The notes under the pieces: model-generated | Database searches by the model: none | Told to the model about the DNA's origin: nothing | Seen by the model: the letters and a program-made list of their open reading frames with translations, nothing else | Translations under genes and position numbers: made by a program | Part shown: one piece after another, positions 15,149 to 20,661 of the stretch | How the letters are laid out: every line of letters begins with the position of its first letter | How positions within the stretch are numbered: position 1 is the first letter of the stretch | DNA from: Bacteroidota bacterium | Lineage (GTDB): Bacteria > Bacteroidota > Bacteroidia > Bacteroidales > Rikenellaceae | Assembly: GCA_023413645.1 (NCBI GenBank) | Contig: JAEZPN010000038.1 | Coordinates: forward strand, 1-20,661 | Length of the DNA: 20,661 bases | Reading direction: 5' to 3'

Positions 15149-18100
15149 ATGCAGATTAAAGGTATTATTAAGTGGCTGGTGTTGATCCTAGGTCTCGCCT
15201 GCATCTGGCAGTTGTCATTTACCTTTGTTACTCGTAAAATCGAGGCAGAGGCAGAGGCACAGCCCAATCCCAAGGCATATCTTGATGCTAAGTGGGATGA
15301 GAAAGTCTTCATGGGTTATACCTATGGTGAGTGTAAGTCTAAGGAGTTGAACCTCGGTCTTGACCTCAAGGGTGGTATGAACGTTACCCTCGAGATTCAG
15401 GCAGCTGATGCTGTACGTGTTCACGCTTTGGAGAACATCGACAAGAGCGACGTTGAGCTCGTAGCAAACATCGAGGCAGCTATCAACGCAGCAAAGAAGG
15501 AGACTTCAGATGCTGATGTTATCGCAACTTACCTCAATAAACTCACTTCTAAGGATCTCAAGGCTATCTACGAGACAGACGACAAGTCAGAGATTACTGA
15601 TAACTTGGAGTCTTACATCGAGAGCTCTGTTGAGAATATGGACCGCGTTCTTCGCGATCGTATCGACCTTCTTGGTGTGATCCAGCCTAACATCCAGCGC
15701 ATCAACGATACAAACCGTATCTTGGTTGAGTTGCCTGGTGTTGACGATCCCGAGAGCGCAGCAAAGCTTCTTGCTTCTACTGCATCACTCGAGTTCTGGG
15801 AGGTATGCGAGTCTTCTACAATCTATGAGCTTTACAACTTCTTCTACAATGGCGAGGCTGACGCATGCGTATTGGCTGCTCTTGCTGAGTCTGAGGAGGT
15901 AGAGGCAACTGAGGTTGTTGAGGAGACTGAGGCTGCTGAGGCAACTGAGGAGACTGAGACTGCTGAGGTAGAGGTTGTTAAGGAGGAGAATCTTCGTCCT
16001 TTCTCTTCACTTCTCGTAGCAGAGTATCCTTTCAAGGATCGTGAGGGTAAGACTCAGACAGGTCGCGTTGGTGGTCACGTTTTCGCTGCTACAAGCAAGG
16101 AGAACATGGATAAGATCAACGATTACCTCGCTTATGAGGAGGTTCAGGCTAAGTTGAACGACATCACTAACGGCGAGGTTTTGATCGCTTGGTCTAACAA
16201 GAACACTTTGGATGGCACACGTGGTGGTATCTTCACACTTTACGCTCTCCAGGGCAACGGTGGTTTGGTTCCCGCAATGGATGGTTCTGGCATCGTTGAG
16301 GCTAAGGCTAACTCAGGTCAGTTTGGTGGCTTCGAGGTATCTATGACAATGAACAGCAAGGCTGCTGCTATGTGGGGTGACCTCACTGAGAAGAACATCG
16401 GTAAGCCCCTTGCAATCGTTATGGATAACGTAGTTTACTCTGCACCTAATGTAAACGATCGTATCGACGGCGGTCGCTCATCTATCACTGGCGGTTTCAC
16501 TGCACAGGAGGCTGAGGATCTTGCAAACGTTTTGAACTCTGGTAAGGTTCCTGCACCTGCAACAATCATCTCTCAGGAGGTTGTTGGTCCATCACTCGGT
16601 GCTGACTCTATCATGGCGGGTCTTATCTCGTTCGCTATCGCATTCGTGCTCGTACTTATCTACATGGCATTCTTCTACAGAACTGCTGGTTGGATGGCTA
16701 ACGCAGCCCTCTTGTTCAACGTATTGTTGCTCATGGGTGTACTCGTATCTACAGGCGCAGTATTGACACTTCCTGGTATCGCAGGTATCGTACTTACTAT
16801 GGGTATGGCTGTGGATGCTAACGTTATCATCTTCGAGCGTATCAAGGAGGAGTTGCGTGGTGGTAAGGGCTTGATGCTCGCTATCAAGGATGGTTTCAAG
16901 AATGCTTACTCTGCAATCATCGACGGTAACCTCACAACAATCATCACTGGTGCGGTTCTCTTCTTCTTCGGTACAGGTCCTGTTAAGGGCTTCGCTACAA
17001 CCCTCGTACTCGGTATCATCACTTCGCTCTTCTGCTCTATCTTCATCACTCGCGTATTGCTCGAGGGTCGTGCAGAGCGTCGTGGCACTTGCTCATTCTC
17101 ATCTAAGTTCTCTGAGAACTTCTTGCAGAATGTTAAGTTCTCATTCATCGAGAAGCGTAAGTTCTCATACATCATCTCAGGTGTTCTTATCCTTGCGTCT
17201 ATCATCTCTATCGTAGTTCGCGAGAATAGTTTCAACCTCGGTATCGACTTCACTGGTGGTCGCCACTATGTTGTTAAGTTCGACCAGACTGTAAGCGAGG
17301 ATGATGTACGTGACGCTATCGAGGCTGCATTTGAGGGCGAGAGCGCTGCAAACAAGTCAGTAGATGTTGCTCGTATCGGTAACGTTGCGGAAAACACATT
17401 CCGTATCAAGACTCAGTTCGAGCCTACTGTTCCCGTACTCGACGATACAGCTACACCCGAGCAGATCGCTAACAACAATGCTAACTACATCCTCGAGGAG
17501 ACTCTCTACAACGCATTGAAGGGCCTCTATGCAAATCAGGAGATGGAGTTGAACGACTTCCGTACTATCACTGATGAGCATAAGTATGGTATCGAGAGCA
17601 GCCAGCAGGTAGGTAGCTCTATCTCTGGTGAGATGACACGCAACTCAGTAATCGCTGTTGTTATCTCGCTCCTCGCAATCGGTATCTACATCGCTATCCG
17701 TTTCCGCCGTTGGCAGTGGGCTTTGGGTGCTACAGCAGCCCTCGCACACAACGCATTCCTCGTAATTGGTATCTTCTCTATGCTCTATAGCGTGATGCCT
17801 TTTGCAATGGAGATCAACCAGGCGTTCATCGCAGCGATCCTTACAATCATCGGTTACTCTATCAACGATACAGTGGTTATCTTCGACCGTATTCGTGAGT
17901 ACATTGGTCTCTATCCTAAGCGTGATATCAAGACCAATATCGACAACGCTATCTGCGCTACATTGTCACGTACTGTGAATACATCAATGACTACCTTGGT
18001 AACCCTCTTGGCTATCTTCTTCTTCGGTGGTGAGACCATCCGTGGTTTCGTCTTCGCGTTGATCTTGGGTGTTGTAATCGGTACATACTCTTCAGTATTT

Positions 18101-18172
18101 ATCGCTACACCTATCGCATACGACTGCCAGCGTAAGAAGGCTGCTAAGTTGGCTGCTGCAGAGGAGAAGTAA
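15149..18172 (+). CDS. secDF: Protein translocase subunit SecDF (fused)
   Basis: 1007-residue fusion of SecD and SecF, the usual form in Bacteroidota, which uses the proton gradient to help pull exported proteins through SecYEG on the periplasmic side. TM1 about 8-26; SecD motif LGLDLKGG (69-76); periplasmic P1 domain about 80-470; SecD membrane part about 485-640 with VDANVIIFERIKEE (555-568). SecF begins with a TM at about 672-690, motif LGIDFTGG (697-704), and ends in a membrane part with SINDTVVIFDRI (904-915). A Glu/Thr/Ala-rich acidic insertion (247-280) interrupts P1 and is shared with the lipoprotein encoded just upstream. It has its own promoter. The TAA stop is shared with hairpin element copy 5. 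Confidence 0.97.
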   Translation: MQIKGIIKWLVLILGLACIWQLSFTFVTRKIEAEAEAQPNPKAYLDAKWDEKVFMGYTYGECKSKELNLGLDLKGGMNVTLEIQAADAVRVHALENIDKSDVELVANIEAAINAAKKETSDADVIATYLNKLTSKDLKAIYETDDKSEITDNLESYIESSVENMDRVLRDRIDLLGVIQPNIQRINDTNRILVELPGVDDPESAAKLLASTASLEFWEVCESSTIYELYNFFYNGEADACVLAALAESEEVEATEVVEETEAAEATEETETAEVEVVKEENLRPFSSLLVAEYPFKDREGKTQTGRVGGHVFAATSKENMDKINDYLAYEEVQAKLNDITNGEVLIAWSNKNTLDGTRGGIFTLYALQGNGGLVPAMDGSGIVEAKANSGQFGGFEVSMTMNSKAAAMWGDLTEKNIGKPLAIVMDNVVYSAPNVNDRIDGGRSSITGGFTAQEAEDLANVLNSGKVPAPATIISQEVVGPSLGADSIMAGLISFAIAFVLVLIYMAFFYRTAGWMANAALLFNVLLLMGVLVSTGAVLTLPGIAGIVLTMGMAVDANVIIFERIKEELRGGKGLMLAIKDGFKNAYSAIIDGNLTTIITGAVLFFFGTGPVKGFATTLVLGIITSLFCSIFITRVLLEGRAERRGTCSFSSKFSENFLQNVKFSFIEKRKFSYIISGVLILASIISIVVRENSFNLGIDFTGGRHYVVKFDQTVSEDDVRDAIEAAFEGESAANKSVDVARIGNVAENTFRIKTQFEPTVPVLDDTATPEQIANNNANYILEETLYNALKGLYANQEMELNDFRTITDEHKYGIESSQQVGSSISGEMTRNSVIAVVISLLAIGIYIAIRFRRWQWALGATAALAHNAFLVIGIFSMLYSVMPFAMEINQAFIAAILTIIGYSINDTVVIFDRIREYIGLYPKRDIKTNIDNAICATLSRTVNTSMTTLVTLLAIFFFGGETIRGFVFALILGVVIGTYSSVFIATPIAYDCQRKKAAKLAAAEEK
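15789..16090 (+). repeat. Segment of secDF almost identical to the upstream lipoprotein gene
   Basis: Partner of 14225-14517. It encodes SecDF residues about 214-314, including the acidic insertion, and is 9 bp (three codons) longer within that insertion. Confidence 0.9.
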
Positions 18173-18295
18173 TTTCTTGTGATAGAGGCGCATCTGCGCC
18201 GCGTCAATCAAATCCACCAATGGGATGTACTGAGTACTACCCATTGGTGGATTTTTCATGTCAGCGACACATCTACACCACTCTAACAAGAAATT
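18171..18295 (+). repeat. Dispersed hairpin element, copy 5
   Basis: 125 bp, starting on the last two bases of the secDF stop. Ends AATTTCTTGT / ACAAGAAATT. First hairpin GGCGC-ATCT-GCGCC; central stem AATCCACCAATGGG / CCCATTGGTGGATT; apical GTAC-TGA-GTAC; then ATTTTTC. The second terminal-stem block (AGAGG / ACTCT) pairs less well than in other copies. The gap 18173-18571 holds copies 5 and 6, an AT-rich stretch without a gene (18441-18522) and the LytTR promoter. Confidence 0.9.
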
Positions 18296-18296
18296 A

Positions 18297-18423
18297 AATT
18301 TCCTGTGATAAAGGGCCGTCTGCGGCCTCTCAATCCAAAGAGCGAATGGGAAATACATCAAGTATGTCCCATCCGCTCTTTCTCTTTATCGAGTCCACAT
18401 ACAACCCTTTCTAACAAAAAATT
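18297..18423 (+). repeat. Dispersed hairpin element, copy 6
   Basis: 127 bp in tandem after copy 5, with one base between them. Ends AATTTCCTGT / ACAAAAAATT are partly decayed. First hairpin AGGGCCG-TCT-GCGGCCTC; central stem AAAGAGCGAATGGG / CCCATCCGCTCTTT; the apical pair is ATAC / GTAT instead of GTAC / GTAC, a compensated change. The tail TTGGGTAGCGGTGCTAAT follows at 18423-18440. No 9-bp array follows. Confidence 0.88.
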
Positions 18424-18522
18424 TGGGTAGCGGTGCTAATCAAATATGATATCCATGACCCTCTCTATTTTTGCTATTTCATACAGAAAACCGCATATTT
18501 TATACATTATATATAAAATAAT

Positions 18523-18553
18523 TTTGCAGTAACGTTTTCGCGTGCTACCTTTG
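18523..18553 (+). promoter_or_regulatory. Promoter for the LytTR-NAGPA-like pair
   Basis: TTTG at 18523-18526, 19-bp spacer, TACCTTTG at 18546-18553: the best consensus promoter in the window. An AT-rich tract upstream (about 18495-18522) could act like an UP element. The leader is very short, about 12 nt. Confidence 0.8.
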
Positions 18554-18571
18554 TTGTAACAAAACCGAGCA

Positions 18572-18937
18572 ATGGCAAAACTACTAATCATATCGACCGC
18601 AAACGACCTGGTGCAGATAGCGCCCGAAAATGTCGTATATATATCTTCCGACGGTAACTACTCGACGCTTGTGCAGACCGACGGCGAGATGCGCATGATA
18701 TCATATCAGCTCGGACAGATCGAGAAGATGATATCCGAGCAGCTCGGTAAGGAGTATGGTCGATTGTTCATCCGCATCGGTAAGAGTATCATCATCAACC
18801 GCTCCTACGTCTATTACATAAACGTCACAAAGCAGAAACTCACCCTCTCCGACATCCGCACATTTAGCCATACAGTGTCGGCATCGAAGGAGGCGTTGAA
18901 GCAGCTTAAGGAGGAGATTGAAAAGAGTATAAAGTAA
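18572..18937 (+). CDS. Stand-alone LytTR DNA-binding regulator
   Basis: 121 residues, essentially one LytTR domain: VVYISSDGNYSTL (21-33) and FIRIGKSIIINRSYVYYIN (66-84) are the family's two hallmark segments. There is no receiver domain, membrane segment or other sensor domain, so input must come from elsewhere. LytTR proteins bind direct-repeat sites in promoters. The next gene starts 2 bp after the stop, so the two are cotranscribed and probably translationally coupled; that gene encodes a single-pass membrane protein that could act as a sensor or antagonist (inference). No direct-repeat site was recognised in its own promoter. Confidence 0.87.
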   Translation: MAKLLIISTANDLVQIAPENVVYISSDGNYSTLVQTDGEMRMISYQLGQIEKMISEQLGKEYGRLFIRIGKSIIINRSYVYYINVTKQKLTLSDIRTFSHTVSASKEALKQLKEEIEKSIK

Positions 18938-18939
18938 TT

Positions 18940-19878
18940 ATGAGTAAGAAAGAGAGATACGACGACATCAGTGATGACGAGATCCGCATCATTGGTCACT
19001 CCGACGAGGGTGGCAACACTAAGCGCGTGGTACTTATCGCCATCGTCCTGGTTGCCATCGTGGGAGCTATTCTTGCCCTTATCTTCATTGGCGGTAGCGA
19101 CTCGGAGCAAGCACCACAGCATAAGGCCCCGATTCCCATTTATGGTGAGGAGCTTCCCGTAGTTGTGGAGCCTAAGGTTATCGACGACACGCACCTCTCG
19201 CGCATAAGTGTTGCGGCCTCGGAGCGCGGATTTGCTGAGTTGCGCGACACGACAATCAACGACGTGCCCCTACGCATATACATCCCCCACAACGCCGACC
19301 TAACGCTACATGTTGGTAAGGTAGATAGAGAGGCCGACGACATCATCTACACTGCCGAGGCGGCATTCATACGTGCTGATAACCACGCCATCCTCGGTGC
19401 CTTTGTCCTCGAGGGCGAACCCTTAGCATGGGGACTATCTATGCGAGGTTTCTGCGCCTCAATAGATGGTGAGGTGACGATAGGCGTTGCGGACAACTCA
19501 CCACTCTTCGAGGAGGCGATAAATAGAGGAGGTTACTTCTTCCGTCAGTACCCCTTGGTCGATAATGGTAAGTTCGTGGCAAACGAGCCCAAGAACAAGT
19601 CTATACGTCGTGCTATATGCGAGCGTAAGGGTGAGATATTCATGATTGAGAGCCTCACGAAGGAGTCTTTCCACGACTTCACTCAGGCACTCGTAGACCT
19701 CGGTGTTGACAATGCTGTAAACCTTGCTGGTAGCGAGGCATATGGCTGGGCAATAGACCGCAATGGCGACAAGCACGAGTTCGGTACGCCCAACTTCTAC
19801 ACTGGTCGTGGTAAGATGCCAAAGAACACTAACTACATCGTATGGAGAGTTGTAAATGACAGTAGTGTGGCTCTATAA
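18940..19878 (+). CDS. Membrane-anchored NAGPA-like (phosphodiester glycosidase family) protein
   Basis: 312 residues: acidic cytosolic N-terminus (1-28), one transmembrane helix (about 29-51), then a periplasmic domain. The C-terminal part (about 175-270: TIGVADNSPLFEEAINRGG, SIRRAICERKGEIFMIESL, FTQALVDLGVDNAVNLAGS) follows the pattern of the NAGPA domain, whose known members act on phosphodiester-linked sugars. The usual NLDGGGS-type segment reads NLAGSEAYGW (261-270), lacking the Asp and the glycine run, so catalysis may be lost or altered. It overlaps no gene but starts 2 bp after the LytTR gene. It ends TAA-TAG, a double stop. The family assignment is by recalled pattern, moderately sure. 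Confidence 0.72.
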   Translation: MSKKERYDDISDDEIRIIGHSDEGGNTKRVVLIAIVLVAIVGAILALIFIGGSDSEQAPQHKAPIPIYGEELPVVVEPKVIDDTHLSRISVAASERGFAELRDTTINDVPLRIYIPHNADLTLHVGKVDREADDIIYTAEAAFIRADNHAILGAFVLEGEPLAWGLSMRGFCASIDGEVTIGVADNSPLFEEAINRGGYFFRQYPLVDNGKFVANEPKNKSIRRAICERKGEIFMIESLTKESFHDFTQALVDLGVDNAVNLAGSEAYGWAIDRNGDKHEFGTPNFYTGRGKMPKNTNYIVWRVVNDSSVAL

Positions 19879-19934
19879 TAGAGTAGCAAATTGCATCTTC
19901 GAGTACACTTCATACACTCCAACATATGTTTCAT

Positions 19935-19972
19935 ACAGCCGAGCCTAAAAGGTTCGGCTGTGTTGTTTTTTA
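19935..19972 (+). terminator. Intrinsic terminator after the LytTR pair
   Basis: An 11-bp stem, ACAGCCGAGCC (19935-19945) and GGTTCGGCTGT (19951-19961), with one G·T pair and a TAAAA loop, followed by GTTGTTTTTT. Confidence 0.9.
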
Positions 19973-19976
19973 GTTG

Positions 19977-19984
19977 CATATTTG
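19977..19984 (+). promoter_or_regulatory. Weak promoter -7 box for the last lipoprotein gene (CATATTTG)
   Basis: CATATTTG is one base off TAnnTTTG and lies 30 bp before the ATG at 20015, directly after the terminator. No clear -33 box at the expected distance. Confidence 0.4.
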
Positions 19985-20014
19985 CGTAGCAACAAACAAT
20001 AAAAACAACATATC

Positions 20015-20661
20015 ATGAAACATCGTCTTACACTTTTTGCCGCTATGGGAGTGATGCTCCTTGCGGCTATCGCCTGCAGTGCAACGCAGAGCGGAGGTGG
20101 TACAAAGAGTGAGAAACTCGAGCCCACCAACGCTATCTACCACTGGAAGGGTGTCTACAACCCCTCGGCCGAGGAGTTGGCATTCATGGAGAACCACGAC
20201 ATCGGCCGTCTCTACATCCGTCTCTTTGACATCGCTGCTGAGTATGATGACATCGAGCAGCGCATGATGGCTGTGCCCATCGCTACAACACGCTTTGATG
20301 GCACTGTGCCATATGGCGTGGAGGTAATACCCGTAACATACATCACCGTCGATGGCTTACGCCAGATGGAGGGCGCTGAGTATTGGTATGCCAATATTAT
20401 TGTTGAGCGCATCATAGCTATGGCGTCGTACAACGAGTTGGGTGATATCAAGGAGATACAATACGACTGCGACTGGACCGAGAGTACACGCCACATCTTC
20501 TTCGCCCTCTGCGAATATACATGCTTTCTACTCCACGAGCAGGGCATGACGCTTAGCGTTACGGTGCGCTTGCACCAGATGCGTGAGGAGGCTCCCATGG
20601 CTGATCGCGGCGTGTTGATGCTCTACAATACGGGTAACCTACGTAGTCCCCAAACACGCAA
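20015..20661 (+). CDS. Lipoprotein of unknown function, N-terminal part (runs off the right edge)
   Basis: 215 open codons to the end of the window. MKHRLTLFAAMGVMLLAAIAC is a lipoprotein signal with Cys21 as the likely lipid-modified residue. The mature part begins with a short Ser/Gly-rich linker, then IYHWKGVYNPSAEELAFMEN, RLYIRLFDIAAEYDD, EVIPVTYITVDGL, IKEIQYDCDWTESTRHIFF, LSVTVRLHQM and DRGVLMLYNTGNLRS. The alternation of strand-like segments ending in acidic residues suggests a TIM-barrel, possibly related to the DUF3142-type group; this is tentative. The ATG at 20015 is chosen because it gives a complete lipoprotein signal. It follows a terminator, so it is probably a new transcription unit. 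Confidence 0.75.
   Translation, partial: MKHRLTLFAAMGVMLLAAIACSATQSGGGTKSEKLEPTNAIYHWKGVYNPSAEELAFMENHDIGRLYIRLFDIAAEYDDIEQRMMAVPIATTRFDGTVPYGVEVIPVTYITVDGLRQMEGAEYWYANIIVERIIAMASYNELGDIKEIQYDCDWTESTRHIFFALCEYTCFLLHEQGMTLSVTVRLHQMREEAPMADRGVLMLYNTGNLRSPQTR

Noticed and set aside
5941..18423. CRISPR array or insertion-sequence remnants
   Set aside because: The repeats are ~125 bp, dispersed or in pairs without spacers, with no cas genes and no transposase frame. A non-autonomous mobile origin remains possible but unproven.

Overview
The window reads as chromosomal DNA of a gut-type Bacteroidales bacterium; genus cannot be fixed from the sequence. The evidence is a recurring Bacteroidota promoter (-7 box TAnnTTTG, often with TTG or TTTG 19-20 bp upstream), an almost complete lack of Shine-Dalgarno sequences, a fused SecD-SecF, an SDR-type threonine dehydrogenase, a DPP-IV-like S9 peptidase, a GH29 fucosidase, and LytTR plus NAGPA-like genes. 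Most of the genes are housekeeping genes on the + strand.

Layout. 1-298 (-): start of elongation factor P, divergent from a purine-salvage pair, guanine deaminase (457-969) and an NCS2 nucleobase permease (991-2247). 2386-4272: AspT/YidE-type transporter with its own promoter, an intrinsic terminator and an unusual acidic tail. 4324-4785 (-): small SNARE-associated (YqaA/DedA-like) membrane protein, divergent from threonine dehydrogenase (4998-5942). 6266-10301: secreted glucosaminidase with two LysM domains, a conserved cytosolic protein of unknown function, and a secreted DPP-IV-like peptidase. 10774-12564: lepA, interrupted by an in-frame TAG at codon 515. 12802-14106: GH29 fucosidase, followed after 24 bp by a lipoprotein (14131-14988) that is a detached copy of the SecD periplasmic domain. 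15149-18172: secDF. 18572-19878: LytTR regulator plus a membrane-anchored NAGPA-like protein. 20015 to the end: start of a lipoprotein of unknown function.

Two things stand out. First, six copies of a 124-131 bp palindromic element lie between genes (5941, 10300, 10432, 12563, 18171, 18297), all in the same orientation. The four gene-proximal copies begin on the last two bases of the upstream TAA stop codon. Paired positions change together between copies (terminal stem, 5' hairpin, central stem, apical stem), so the folded form appears to be conserved. They occur at transcription-unit ends that lack an ordinary intrinsic terminator, while three other units end in ordinary hairpin-T terminators. 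Three of the gaps also carry tandem 9-bp repeats (CCCTAAAYT type) downstream of the element.

Second, the lipoprotein at 14131 is a SecD P1-domain paralogue without any of SecDF's membrane segments, placed directly before secDF. About 290 bp are almost identical to secDF, next to strongly diverged stretches, which suggests recent duplication or gene conversion and a possible accessory role at the outer face of the translocon. The amber codon in lepA is the third notable anomaly.
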